Source: Brachycybe producta
Lineage: Eukaryota; Arthropoda; Diplopoda; Playtdesmida; Andrognathidae
DNA: 64,000 nt
Assembly: GCA_036925085.1 (NCBI GenBank)
Contig: JAUPFP010000011.1
Span: 1,820,797 to 1,884,796 of the forward strand
Reading direction: 5' to 3'
Shown piece after piece: positions 34,978-46,934 of the stretch. The notes below the pieces were generated by a model. That model saw only the letters and a list, made by a program, of their open reading frames with translations. It ran no database searches and had not been told where the DNA came from. The first letter of the stretch is position 1; the number at the start of each line of letters is the position of its first letter. The translations under genes were made by a program, and so were the position numbers.

Positions 34978-35219
34978 CTACAATAAACTCAAAGATTAAT
35001 TGATTATCTGAAAACAACAATCTTAAATGGTTTAAAAAGCAAATATTTAATCCATGAAATAATTGTATTTTAAATTTATACTATAGTAAAAAAAATTGAT
35101 TGTTTTGTAAAAATTTCTTTTGACTTTAATACAGTGGAACCACACTAATCCGAGCTAAAATATAATTAATGTTCAAATATAACTTATGTGAAGTGAGTTG
35201 CAGTAATTTGTGTAAAAAT
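34978..35219. other. 3' flank of receptor gene 2
   Basis: AT-rich; no gene recognised. Confidence 0.5.
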
Positions 35220-35504
35220 AAACAATGTTCTTTTTTTTAAAAAAAACTAAGTTAAAACCTAGCAAAAGCCAGAAAAAAATTTTATTTAATTTTTTAAAAT
35301 GAATTTTTTTAAAAGATGACTTGAAAACAAGTGGTTTTAATTATTCTCTGAAGATGACCAATTCCAGGTCGAAACATCAGCTCATTAAAAGAACTTGTTT
35401 TTAAGTCATCTTTTAACATTTTTTTATTTAAAAAAATTAAATCAAAAAAGTTTTCTGGCTTTTGCCAGGTTTTTAAATTAGGCTTTTAAAAAAGAACATT
35501 GTTT
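35220..35504. mobile_element. Foldback MITE, 285 bp
   Basis: Inverted ends AACAATGTTCTTTTTT, then CCTAGCAAAAGCCAGAAA against CCTGGCAAAAGCCAGAAA, then AAAAGATGACTT on both arms. The centre holds GAAGATGACC and GGTCGAAACATCAGC, a small stem-loop also echoed at about 36213-36252 (CCTGAAGTTGAT, GTCGAAACGTCG). Confidence 0.65.
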
Positions 35505-35806
35505 TATTTTTATAATTCAAAGCAAGAAATCTCGTATCTAAGTAATTTGTGTATTATATTGAATTGCAAGTGTAAAAATGCCTTTTTTATTTTAAAAAAA
35601 TATTGTATGTAATATGCTCAATGCTAATAAGAAAATAGGTCCCCATATTGGTATTGTTTTTTATCTCTCAAAAATATTATATTCGTGTAGACAGCTACAC
35701 TTAGACATGTTTTATTGTATCATGTTTAGCTTATGTGAGTATTAAAATTGAATTCAATTTAACTCAGTACACCTGCAATCAGCTTAAAAAGCCATGTGGC
35801 AGGGGA

Positions 35807-35969
35807 GACAGTTTTGGAGTAACGTTATACAATGATAGCAACAGCCAAGATAAAGACTGTAAGACAATTTTTTTCTCATGACAGAAAGAGACCTCATAAT
35901 AAAAAAAAACGTCTTACAGTCTCCATCTTGGCTGTTGCTATCATTGTATAACCTCACTCTAAAACTGAC
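35807..35969. mobile_element. Hairpin MITE, about 160 bp
   Basis: The arms TTATACAATGATAGCAACAG and its inverse are nearly perfect and continue through CCAAGAT and GACTGTAAGAC with few mismatches. The loop is short. Non-coding; could form a strong RNA hairpin if transcribed. Confidence 0.75.
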
Positions 35970-36286
35970 TGGTGTTCTCTTTTGATGTTAAAATAATTTT
36001 TATACTAAAAAAAATTCTTAATTTGTTTAATTTTACAAATAATCATTGTGACAAACTGTTTATTGCTACACTGCTTATCTTGATGTTATTTTTAATATGG
36101 ATTTTAATTATACTTCTATGTAGTTTTTGTTCTCCTGATTTTGTAAGTAATATTGTGATAACTTACTGTTGAAAATGTATCCCAAAGCACTGTAATTTTT
36201 TTATATATTTTAGTTTGTACCTGAAGTTGATGTTATATACTGTCGAAACGTCGTATGTAATAAACAATGTAATAGTATTCATAACT

Positions 36287-36937
36287 AGTGGGGTAACCCG
36301 TCATAAATGACGGGAGCACAATTCACAGGCAATTGTGCACATATGCGCATCGTATTTTCGTTTTTTTACTCCTTTCATTTCAATTTCAGTCACCCCCTCC
36401 CACTTCAACCCCCCATGTTTCTCTCTCTCTCTTTCTCTCCCTCCCCTCTACACTTTCCAACCTTTCCACTCTCCAATTTAATATCATGGGGTTCTTGGAT
36501 GGGAAGGGTGCAACATATAGTTGACCTTGAGAAAAAAAAAGCTGTTCATTTCTTCATTTATTTAAATTTATATAAATTCCGATGTGCTTCAAGGGTTTTG
36601 TTACTTCACACACACACACACAGACCTGGGATATTATATATATAATAACTAGTGGGGTAACCCGTCATAAATGACGGGAGCAAAATTCACAGGCAATTGT
36701 GCCCAGCATTAGAATTTCTTTTCCTCCGCCCTTTTATGCCGTCAGACCAAGTAACAAACCCAACAACACAATTCATAAAAGGGCGGAGCAAAAAAAATTC
36801 TAGTTTAATTTTGCTACATGTACTATTATCCCCTCCCTTTTTTATATTTGAAAGAGAAAATGAGCGTTTCATTTTCTCTGGTGTGCGCATTGTGACGTGA
36901 ATGGCCCTTTGGCGCCTCCGTTTCGCAAACACTTTTG
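36287..36937. repeat. Repeat patch with two copies of a 60-bp direct repeat
   Basis: ACTAGTGGGGTAACCCGTCA begins a shared block at 36285 and at 36648; each contains the perfect stem CCCGTCAT-AA-ATGACGGG (36297-36314 and 36661-36678). The second copy runs into a right-truncated copy (36689-36811) of the 16.4-kb palindromic MITE. A CT-rich and a CA tract lie between them. Confidence 0.6.
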
Positions 36938-37728
36938 ATGTTGAACCGGTGGTGCCGGGGTCGACTCTGTTGTCGGCTGCGGACCAGCCTCTGTTCCTCT
37001 AGGGGTTGACTTTACCGGGCGCGACATTTACTTGCCTGGCCTGGTAACGACCCACAAAAAGACCGTGTTTTAACGAGAACCTTCCTCTATAGTGCGTGAC
37101 GATTCCGAAGTGTCTTCAGTCCTCTTATTTGCTTGAGTCGCTGGAGGCTCCAGGCGGAGGGACTCAGGTAATATCTGAGTGCCTTCCGCTGGTTCTAGTA
37201 CTCCTTTCGGAGTACTAGAACCCAAAACAATTGGAGACACAACACTTTTATAGTAATAAAATAAAATATGATCTTTTACTTTGATTATTGGCATAATACA
37301 GTGTTGTGTCACTTACATAAAGCACTCCGCTCAAGTTCACTCTCTGAACTTGAGAACTGAACTCTAACTTTTCTAAGTGTCGAAACTCTGACTCTAGTTC
37401 AAGACTTACTCGTTTGAACTCTACGCTCTGACTGTCCACACACTCAAGTCTCAAGCTCACTCATCCAGTCTCCTGGGAAGGGCAACTGTCACCTCAGGGC
37501 TCAATGATTTACCAACTGGGCCAATCATTGCCCTGGGCCGGGAATATTACCTTAAAAGGAAAGGTATTTTTGGGACTATATTCCCAATTTCTCACGGTCA
37601 GACTGGGTTCCACGAATTCACTTAGAATTCGGGCCACCCAAGTCCGAACATCTGTGCATCAAAGGGTGCCATACTGTCAAGCCGGAATTTTGACTAAAGT
37701 GTTTCACCTTCTGTTTCTACAGGGTGTC
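36938..37728 (-). mobile_element. LTR with adjacent polypurine tract (3' LTR of a minus-strand element)
   Basis: In minus sense it starts TGTGACACCCTGTAG, preceded by the purine-rich AAAGGAGGGGGTG (about 37731-37745), which fits a polypurine tract next to a 3' LTR. A TATA-like CTATAAAAG lies inside on the minus strand at about 37240. It is homologous to the solo LTR at 2.7-3.5 kb. The left border is approximate and no partner LTR was found. Confidence 0.6.
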
Positions 37729-37745
37729 ACACACCCCCTCCTTTG

Positions 37746-38700
37746 AAGGAGGCACGTCTCTGGGCCTCTAAATTTTGACTCTTTTAACCCCTTTTCCTCT
37801 TAGCCCTCCTACGCCTAGGAGACCTCGGAACGAAACATGTGAGACTTGTGTGTGTTTCTAGTCATTACAGCAAATGATAGAAACAAACTCTTAAAACGAA
37901 AATGAAACAAAATACTTAATTTTTGATCGATTCTACAGAACACTACTGGTTCTTACTATGTAGCGAAAGCTGTGAAAAGCTTAGGACATGCCACCTCTTT
38001 GGTTTAAGCTGTAAACGAAAATATAAAAATAATACAAAAACTCTTTATGAGTATTATTAGAATATCACAACTTATAAAAATATTACAAAAATATTATTAT
38101 GCGTATTAAAAATACAAAACTAAACTTTCCGAAAGAAGAACTCTTTGGCTCTAGAAACTCTTAAAAAAAATATTATGAAAAATATTAACTAAGTAATAAA
38201 CGGATTCTATAAAACTAAATTTCTTGGGACCGACGTCCTCAAGACTCGAAAATAATATTGGAAAATATTAAAAAGCACTCTTCAAAAAAAAATTTCGCTA
38301 AATAAAATCTTTGGCATTTTATAAAAATACTAAATTTTTGTATCTCAAAAAAAAAAATTACTTCACAAAAATACTAACTTTTTGGCACTTGCGAAAATAT
38401 TAAATTTTCGACTTTACAAGAGGTTACGACCTCTGCTCTTTAATTAATGCATGCTAACAAGGAACTTAAAATTAAGAAGAAATTAAAATTAAAATGTTTT
38501 CACGTTCATGTTAATTGACACTCTCCGATGCTCTCTGGCGATCGGTGAACTTCACAGTCCATTGAAGAAGAGTCTCACCTCCGGAAAAATGCGAAGTAGT
38601 TACGACGGGGCTTCTGGATTCGAAAAACACTTTACACTCACTGGCACCTCAGGACTAGACACGCCAAGTTGGCAGGTCTAATGCCCTTCGCTCTTTTTTT
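37746..38700. other. AT-rich internal stretch of the minus-strand LTR element
   Basis: Repeated TATTAAAAA and ATATTACAAAA words, no ORF. Probably a non-coding part of the element ending in the LTR at 36.9-37.7 kb. Confidence 0.4.
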
Positions 38701-38707
38701 TTTTTTT

Positions 38708-39584
38708 CTATCTATTGTCGACTACGGGTAGGGGTCCCAAACATTGGCCCATCCATGGGGGTGCCTCTGCTGCCTGGGTGATCATGCAGAGTGTTGTCGT
38801 GATTAGACAGTCCCTTCCGACGACCTCTTGCTGGAGCATGTCCCCCATAATCGCATGAATGACTGCATCGTACAGTAGCACCACCCTTTCGGTGCATCCA
38901 CTCGTGAACCGAAACTCGCCGTAGGTAATGTCTATCTCATGGGTCGGTCCAGGCTGTAGCAGTTGGTGCAGGAAACACCTCATGTTCCCTCTCTCTCTTG
39001 GCACGTTCCACCCTCCCCTGAAGCACGAGGGCAACATCCCCTCTTGCCTTTGCTGTGAGAAGGTAATGGTGGCACGTGGTTGACAATGCGACTTGCGGCA
39101 TCCCTATATGTGATGTGAAGCACCCCAGGTACTGAACTGACCTGGGTACCTGGTGCCGATACCAGCGCACAATAAGGTTGTTCAGGAGGACTGGACCCAT
39201 GCTAATGTAGTGGTCTATACCTCCTGGACCACTCCCTTCTGCGGCATCCTCGGCGGAAAAAACTCGGTATCTTGAGGCTGCGACTGGCCTCTGAGGAACT
39301 GGCGGATAAACCTCTCCCGCTCTCTCTTGGTAGCCGCTACTTGCAACCACTGGTTCCTCCGCTCTCTGCTGCATGGCTTGGGTTTCGCTTCCTGGCCGCT
39401 CTCTACTTCTAACTCTTGGACGAGCTCCAACTTCTGCCCGGAGACTCTCCGGTGGTGGGAGTGGAAGTCCGATCTCTTGGATTTGTACGATCGGGTTGAA
39501 TCTCACCCGTCGCTGGCTAGACAACTCGGTATCTCTCTTGGTCTCGGGAGGCTCTCGGCTCTCTTTGCCCTGTCGTCCCTCCAA
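38708..39584 (-). pseudogene. Unrecognised retroelement-associated ORF, apparently frameshifted
   Basis: A 215-codon frame (38937-39584) rich in Arg, Pro and Glu is overlapped by a second 109-codon frame (38708-39037). The change of frame within about 38940-39035 suggests one original protein of roughly 290 residues. It is much more GC-rich than the surroundings. It lies in the same sense as the LTR on its left. No domain was recognised; gag-like or an extra ORF are both possible. Confidence 0.35.
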
Positions 39585-40314
39585 ATGTTGGGGACGATGA
39601 TGGTAGACCTCTCCGATGTCCTGCTCCGGTCGGCCGGGAATGGCGGTCGCTCGGGGCGGCTCGTTCGGGGATAAGGAGTTAGTGGCCAGGATCTGGGGTC
39701 ACTTGGATGGTGTCTACCCCCCTCTTGTGGTTGCTGCTCCTTGGCTGTGGACACCAACACTGTTCTTTTTCTTCCTTCCCTCTCTTCCTCGGTAGCCCTA
39801 GGGGTGTGTTCGCTGGCGGTGGCACATCCCTCCTGCCCCTCTTGTCCCCTTTCTCTAGTTCCTGGTGGACAAGAAGGCTCTTCCTTGGAAGGACCGTAAA
39901 ACGTCCAAACGTGACATTAAGGGGAGTCCAACACCTTCCACTAGTAATTGCCAGGGAACTGAAAGTGGAGGCATTGTGGTGGAGAAAGAGGAGTCCTGGC
40001 ATGCTAAAGCAGGCATGCCGGTTGGGAATCAGCCAATCCATACCCATCCCATTGAGCGGCATGGATGGATGGTAGGTCAATGCATGATGTTTTGGTCAGC
40101 ACGCCTCCATCCTCCCAAAGGTGGATGCAGTATTAAACCTGAGGATTCGATCAGTGAGAACTCTCCATTGTGTGACTTTGCCCTCACCTAGGGGTGAAGG
40201 AACCTCAATGGGAGGAGTCAGTGTTCCCCCAATACATGATCCCATGACCCCAGTGGGGGTACACCCTTCTCTCTGGTCCTAGGCATTGGGGTATTCGATA
40301 CCCTAGGACCTGAA

Positions 40315-40889
40315 ATGTCGACCTCCCCTAGGCCTGAGGCTGAGGGATGGCTTATTGGCACATTGTCCCCATATTCAGATGCAGAGGTGTATCTGAATAA
40401 CCGACTTGGTCTGTGGCAGGACCAGCCGGGAATGGATGATTGCCAGTACCACGGCTATTACTGTCTGTATGAGCCACTTCCAGAGCCATGGGTAGCAACG
40501 CTACCACCGTACAACATGCGCCATGTGGTGGCATTTGGTTGTGGAGGTTTTCCGGTGGTCATGGTGATAAACCTGGTCCAGCAAACATTCGCAATTCTGG
40601 AGGTCATGGGACTAGATGCCGGGATAGTTCGTCTATCCCATGTGCAGCCTCACTTATCGAATGTTTGCTGGTATGTGACTTAGGAGGTATGGCAGGTCAG
40701 TTTATTACTGAGCTGCTACTAGGGTGTGAGACCGAGCCCTCGGTCGCCCTGGTGGACCTCCTGCAACTCCAAGATATTCCTTTCGAGGAATTCCGAGCCT
40801 TGGAAGAAAGCCGACTTAGATGGACGGTTTTCGGTGGCGTAACACCCAGATGTGCTTGTGGTGTGCACGTCGGGTGGGCTGCAGAGTAG
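40315..40889 (+). pseudogene. Unrecognised GC-rich ORF pair, possibly one frameshifted gene
   Basis: Frame 1 (40315-40683) encodes 122 residues with WATLPPYNMRHVVAFGCGGF-type sequence (PWVATLPPYNMRHVVAFG); frame 2 (40488-40889) continues with LGGMAGQFITELLLG and FEEFRALEESRLRWTVFGG. Composition suggests a single coding stretch with a break near 40650. No family was recognised. It sits within the older repeat bed left of the large retroelement. Confidence 0.3.
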
Positions 40890-41702
40890 AGGGACTTCAA
40901 TTTTGTGCCACCACCAGAGAAACCGTCCAGTAGCTAAGGAGGTCAGGTTTGTGGGTGCAATCCTGGCTGCCTCAAGTTACCTGTTCCCGGGGCAGAACAG
41001 GGAACGTGAGAGGATTGTGGCAACCTTGTTTGCTCTAATCAAATTTTAGATTGAGCAGACGAACTCCCTATGGTGGTCTGCCTGACAGCATGCAGTAGGC
41101 TGTTGGGTTGGATGCCATTTTGGTGCCAGCAGACTTCTCACCATTGGAGTCAATGGGTGAGAGGTCAGAAGTGACCACTGTCCCCTCCAGGTGGAGTTGC
41201 CTGGAGGTATTAAATGGTTTGGTCAGCCATTTAATCTTGGCAGTGTGTTGTAGGCAGAAGACCATACCTGACCTATGCTGGAGGCCAAGGAAGCCTCCAT
41301 TGTCATCCTTTTTGTTTGCTTTTGGGCTGTTGGCCTTTGTGTAAGTTGATTAAATATCGTTTTTATTTCACCTTATACTGTGTTGTGTTGGTCATTTTTG
41401 GTAAGTTACCATGAGAAGCTGGGTTTCCGGTTTGCGAAAAATGCCACCATCCTTTACCATCCTTTTTCGACTGGTAACTCGTGTCGGCTCGCGGTGAAAC
41501 CGGTGTTTCCCATGATATTTCTTGGCATGGCGACTTGTTCTGTCGTGTCCGTCGAAAGAGGCTTCGAGTTTTTCTGGAGTTTTAACTATGAGAGGCGGCT
41601 ACGGGTGCAGTCCCATCCCTATAATGAGCCTGGAAGCGGGTAAGTTGGTTTTTTCTTGCCCGAAGTATTGTAGTGGTCCAGTCGGGACATTACAGGAGCT
41701 GG
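40890..41702. other. Repeat bed, nothing firmly recognised
   Basis: Moderately GC-rich DNA with no supported gene. It ends abruptly where the gypsy pol pseudogene begins. Confidence 0.35.
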
Positions 41703-42770
41703 CCTGAAACTTCATCCCGAAATATGCTTTTTTGGATATGAAGAGGTGCTCTATCTTGGGCACATCATTTCAAAAAATGGAGTTCATCTAAACCAACAGA
41801 AAGTAGCAGCAATTTTCGAGTTAGCGGCACCCATTAACTTGAAGGAAGTTCAGGGATTCCTTGAAATAGCCGGCTTCTACCGACGATTCATCATCAACTT
41901 TGCTCACATTGCAAAGCCTCTAACTGATCTGACAAAAAAAGAACTGCCGTTCGAATGGACAGAGAAGCTGGCACCTGTGTTGGCAGTATATGATCCGGAA
42001 GCCAAGATTGTGATGCATTTGGCCGCCTCTGGTTATGGCATTGCTGCCATACTTTACGAGAGAGGTTGAAACAAGGCCTTACAAATGATAAGTTGTTTGT
42101 CGAGAGTACTTCGTGATGCAGAACTCAATTACTCCGCCACAAATGAAGAATGCCTGGCAGTAGTATATGACGTGGTTAAATTCCGGCCATACCTCTCAAC
42201 AAACCTTTCACCACTTAAAAACAGCACAGAGATTACAAGGCTGACTTAGGAGGTGGCAACTCCTGCTGCAAAAATACATCTATACAGTGGTCTACAAGGC
42301 TGGAATCACCCATGTAGATGCTGACTGTATTTCTCGCAGTCCGATTGATGTGCCAGACAATTGGAGGCTTCAGGCAACCCCAGATGATTTGGATGACAGC
42401 GTAATTTATGCTGTCACTCTCTGATGGGATTGGACAAGGAAATACCCGGAATTAAGCAAAATCATTGATGAACTTCTACAGACACCAGAGTCCGAACTCC
42501 ACAAGATTTACATCATTATGGAGGAAGTTTTGTGTGCTGTCGTATATCACAGCAGCATAATCCCAAAACTAGGGACAGTCGTACCACACCAACTGGTACA
42601 AGAGGTGCTTCATCTCCTGTATGATATTCCGGAAGCTGGACACTTTGGACAAAACAAGACCCTGAAGATTCTTCTTGGGTACCTGGAAAAAGGACACCAT
42701 TGAGTTTGTACGCACCTGTGAGGTTTACCAAAAAGGTAAGGCACCTCAATCCAAACTGTCTGGTTTCTTT
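41703..42770 (+). pseudogene. Ty3/gypsy pol pseudogene (RT end, RNase H, integrase start)
   Basis: The first frame reads LKLHPEICFFGYEEVLYLGH, GFYRRFIINFAHIAKPLTDL and FEWTEKL, the late RT region of Ty3/gypsy. It then enters RNase H (ASGYGIAAILYERG) and stops at 42067. Shifted frames continue with LNYSATNEECLAVVYDVVKF, and an integrase-type LVQEVLHLLYDIPEAGHFGQ near 42590-42650. Several frameshifts and stops show it is dead. It is unrelated in detail to the intact element on its right. Confidence 0.75.
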
Positions 42771-42959
42771 CACGAGATGCAAATCAGAGACCCGGAAAAA
42801 TGCTAGAGATGGAGTTATGTCATCACCTGTGAGAATTAAATCACAAGGGAGGGGCTATAAAAGACATTTAAAAAAATCCCCATGTCAATCAAATAGAAAA
42901 ATTTATTCTGACCAATCAGGACACCACCTGCATCATCCAGGGGCCCATTCACAAAATAA

Positions 42960-42963
42960 AAAC
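42960..42963. repeat. Target site duplication, left copy (AAAC)
   Basis: The four bases AAAC directly precede the TG of the 5' LTR and are repeated at 62259-62262 directly after the CA of the 3' LTR. Four-base duplications are common for Ty3/gypsy integrases. Confidence 0.75.
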
Positions 42964-44540
42964 TGTTAGGTGTTGAAAAAATAAGTAAAGCAACACCTAA
43001 CAATAATTTGAAAGAGGGGCAGAAATTAGTAAAAGAGAAAATTAAAATAAAGTAAAAAGAGAAAGAGGCGGAGCTAGAAAGAGAAACAATGAAAGAGAAG
43101 TAAAAAAAGAGAAGAAAAAATGAGGAAATAAAAAATGGCGGGAAAGTAGTAGTAAAAGAGGGGGTGGATAAAGTATGAATGAATCACACCCACACACACA
43201 CACTCATAGTAAACAGAGGCAAAAAAGGGAGAGGCTGAAAAAAAGTAAAAGAAACCCACCCACCCATAAGAGAATGACGAAGCAAGAAGAAAGTCAAAGA
43301 AAGGGGGGAAACAAAAAAGAAACCCACCCACACAAGTAAAAAGTAATAAAAAGTTTTTAAAGAAAACAAGAGAGGGGGGAAATAGAAAGACTAAACCCAC
43401 CCACACACACTTTAGAAGGGTGAGCCCAAATAAGTGTACCATGTTAAATAAAAACTTTTTTACAAAATTAAATGTAATTAAAGAATGAAAAGAGTGGAAA
43501 ACATACTATAAAGTGTAATAGATAGATAGATGAAGTGGTTAATTAACCTGATATAATCTGATTACCTAGTGGAGTGTAAAATAAGAGAAAAGTAAAGTTG
43601 AACAATGAAAAAGTTTAAATGTGACACTTAAAGAAGAAAAACATATGGTTTATACTTCATACTCACACGGTAGAAGACCACCTGTTTTACAAATAATTAT
43701 GACGTCATTATAGAAAAAAAATAAAAAGAAAGAAGGGATGGAAAAAGTGTAACAAGATACTTTTTACCATACACTCTCTTCAATATGCAAAACAGCAAAG
43801 TAATAAAAAGTTTAAAAGAAAAAGTAAAGCACATAACAGGTTCTCAACACATTAAGAAAAGGGCCGTTAATAATATATAGAGTATATTGAAGACTATAGA
43901 GAGGAAACTTATGAATGAGTATAATGAAAAGAATGGAACAATATGTGAAGTCAAACATAACCCAAAAGAGGTACCGACAAGTAGCGAAAGAGTTGTATGA
44001 TGTTAGGGTTCTCAACAGAGTAGGGGTAAAAGGGCCAAAATCGTATTTAAATAGAAATACATTTCGGAGGGCCTAGAAAACCAAATAAAGGAACATTGGG
44101 AATGTTAGTCATTCAAATGAAATGTTATGAGTTGCCGAAAACTAAAACTTTCGATGAAAAGTTAAAAGGTTAACTATTCTAATTCATAGAAAATGACGGT
44201 TAGTGGAAATAACAGTATGTATCGACGATCGTAAAAAATTTATAAAAAATCCAAATTGTAATTTTACGACCGGATGCATATTAGGCAGATGTTCGTAGAA
44301 GAAGATCAAAAGCCAGTTGACCGATTGGTTATTTTAATTTTAGAAAATTAATTCTAACCAATCAGAATACTTAAAATTCATTTCTGACTAAACAAGATGC
44401 GATGAACATCGTATTCTAGAGAGAGTCCTACATTGGAGTTCTAGAAGAGAGGACATATGTTATAGATTTAGTAAAAAGAAAGAAGAAAGACCTTAGAAGA
44501 AATTTAGAGGATGAGACTTAGAAGAAATTTAAAGAATAGG

Positions 44541-44860
44541 ACTTAGAATTATTTTGAATTGAGTTTGTGAATTCATTTAGACTTAGAATTATTTTGAATT
44601 GAGTTTGTGAAGTCATTTGGATTTAGAATTATTTTGAATTGAGTTTGTGAAGTCATTTAGACTTAGAATTATTTTGAATTGAGTTTGTGAAGTCATTTGG
44701 ACTTAGAATTATTTTGAATTGAGTTTGTGAAGTCATTTAGACTTAGAATTATTTTGAATTGAGTTTGTGAAGTCATTTAGACTTAGAATTATTTTGAATT
44801 GAGTTTGTGAAGTCATTTGGACTTAGAGTTGTTTTGAGTTGAGTTTGTGAAGTGTTTTGA
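44541..44860 (+). repeat. 40-bp tandem array inside the 5' LTR
   Basis: Eight units of exactly 40 bp starting ACTTAGAATTATTTTGAATT, with the last unit diverged and running into AATAAA. The same array with the same unit order is at 61622-61941 in the 3' LTR. Confidence 0.93.
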
Positions 44861-44965
44861 GAAATAAACCTAGGAGTTGGTTTTTCATGTAATTTGGATT
44901 TTGAGTCTGAGACCAGGAAAGTGTTTTCACGAAGCTATAATTCTCCGAAGACAACAAGAAGCCAT

Positions 44966-44977
44966 CTAAGGTAAGGT
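44966..44977 (+). promoter_or_regulatory. Candidate major splice donor in the LTR
   Basis: CTAAG|GTAAGG is close to the full 5' splice site consensus. Located downstream of the LTR AATAAA, it would supply a short common leader for spliced messages. The paired acceptors proposed are at 46931 and 55938. Confidence 0.6.
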
Positions 44978-45182
44978 TAACAACTCTTGTTATCTTTATT
45001 AGGCCCAGTCCAAGAAAATTAAAAAATTACTACCACTCACTGATAAACTACAAAACCCATTCCCTACATAAGCCTTCATTGGCTGGGAGGGTCGAACCCT
45101 AAACCCAATAGGTACTATTTGGCTGAAAGGGGAATCACAGAACACCACTGTGATAGCCGTGAAAACGGAAACTTACAAAAAG

Positions 45183-45201
45183 TGGCGCAGTCGACAGGAT
45201 T
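45183..45201 (+). promoter_or_regulatory. Primer-binding site, tRNA-Ser type
   Basis: TGGCGCAGTCGACAGGATT begins five bases after the LTR. Its reverse complement ends CGACTGC-G-CCA, preceded by CCTGT and AAT. This fits a tRNA with acceptor GCAGTCG and T stem ACAGG/CCTGT, the pattern of eukaryotic tRNA-Ser(UCN). The match to a particular tRNA of this species is inferred. Confidence 0.8.
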
Positions 45202-46920
45202 AGTTAAAAAATCGGTTGGGTGGTTGAATTGTTTTATTAGAAAGTTTTGTGGCAAAGCAATTGGAACATTAGTTGGGGTTTTGGGATGGCAATTTGATTT
45301 TTAGAGTGTATTTTATTGAAGTGTATTGTCTTTTTCCTATTATTTGGTTGGGCTAAATTTGGATAAATAAAATTAGTTTGAGTTCAATTGGGTTGGATTG
45401 ATTTTTTTTTTTGTTTGGTGTTTAAATAATTCATTAGTTGCTTTGGTTAACAGTTGGGTTATTTTAAAGAAGTTCAGTTGAGACAATTGAGTTGTTTTGA
45501 AGCTTATATGGTCAAAGTTAATTGAAGTTATTAGATTATGTTGATTGGGATCTAAAAAGTGAATACATGAAAAAATTTTTTTTTTGGATTACAGAATAAA
45601 TTGTGCATGCTTACCTTGTTTTAAAATTGATGAACAAAGAGGTTAAAGAAATGAGTATTGAGTGATAGACAGAGTTGGATTAATTTATGAAGTAAAACTG
45701 AGAATAATTTGCATGTTCTAGGGAGAATTGATTTTTAGAAAGCTGATTGAGATATTTTATGAATTTTAATTGTAATTTTTTAGGGGTGAATTGGAATTGC
45801 GATTAACATGAGAAAATTAATTGAATTTTGAGAAAAGTTAATTGATTTGCTTCATTAAGTGTGGAATATCTTATTTGTTAATGTGTGAATTGGCTAATTC
45901 AGAAAAACTAAAAAATTTTTTGGGTTTGGATTAATTAGGGTTATTTGAGGAATTCAACTGATTGCTTATTTTGGAATTAATTATATCAAATAACATTTGT
46001 GGCTAAAAGATACTAGAAGATCTTTCACAACTTAAATGGGATTATTTTCAAAATTTTGAAAATTATTTGTATCTTAATGAGTTTCGAATTTTGTGTTTAG
46101 TATTTAATCTTTATTAAAATTGTAGAACCCTGCAAAATATTATTTTCTTGGGTTACTATAGTAGAATTATTGTTTGCAACTAAAACCTTTTTATTTTATG
46201 TATCTAAGACTGTTTTGTTTCATTTTTACCAAAATTGTCGAGGTTTGTCTAGTACAAGAATTGGACTGGACAAACATAGAAATAGCAATCGAAGAGATTG
46301 CTTATTTCTTTATTGCTTTATGGGCAATTAAAGCATTCTGGGGTTAAATAAAAATACTTACTGGTGAACAAAGAAATGAGCTGGAAATTGTTAGTGTATT
46401 GTTGCATAAAGTTAACTGACTTGTTCTGGTTTAGAGGATTTGATTGGGAGGAGGTAGATATTACTGCTAGAGACCTCATTTATCTTTGTGTTCATCTTAT
46501 CATGGTTAAAATACTTTGGGGTTAGAAGATAATGAAATTTGCAAGTCAATTAATGGTTTAATGAAAAAAAAAAAAAATTTCTGGAAGATTCTTAGGTTTA
46601 CCCATATTGTTGTTGTGAGTGGATATGTTGAGTACATTATTATTGATTTTGATCAAGATTTTTGGGGGTCCTAAAATATATTAAGTGGCCTATTAAGTGC
46701 ATGATTAAATTAAGTCATATTGCCTGAGTTGTTTTGTTTCAATTGTTTTGCAAATTGTTTTTGTATTGTACTTGTTTTTAAGATTTGCTCCCAACACATA
46801 CGCACGCTCCCATACAAAATTGCATACATAATTGCGCATAAAGTAATTAATTGATTAATTAGGTAATCGATTAATGGGCCTTATTAGAGTGTTTGGGGGG
46901 ATGAAAGAATCGTAATAATG
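45202..46920 (+). other. Long T/G-rich leader of the retroelement
   Basis: About 1.7 kb with no ORF of note, clearly T- and G-rich in contrast to the A- and G-rich coding part. It probably holds packaging and dimerisation signals, but none could be identified. Confidence 0.5.
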
Positions 46921-46934
46921 CTCTTTTCCAGGTT

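Larger units (their letters stand above)
42964..45177 (+). repeat. 5' LTR
   Basis: 2,214 bp from TGTTAGGTGTTG to GGAAACTTACA. The first kilobase is purine-rich on this strand. It contains a 40-bp tandem array, an AATAAA at 44863-44868 and a strong splice donor at 44971. A TATAAAG at 43507 is a possible promoter element. Antisense ORFs here come from the purine bias and are not believed. Confidence 0.93.

Noticed and set aside
35972..36172. 66-codon hydrophobic ORF as a small membrane protein
   Set aside because: Located right after a hairpin MITE in AT-rich DNA; hydrophobicity is expected from T-rich codons and no homologue was recognised.
36307..36645. 112-codon ORF on the plus strand
   Set aside because: Low-complexity CT- and CA-rich sequence in a repeat patch; no domain or codon pattern.
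43074..44015. Antisense ORFs inside the LTR (and their copies at 60032-61096)
   Set aside because: They arise from purine bias of the opposite strand, have low-complexity Phe/Ser/Leu/Tyr content and no domain. Duplication merely reflects the two LTRs.
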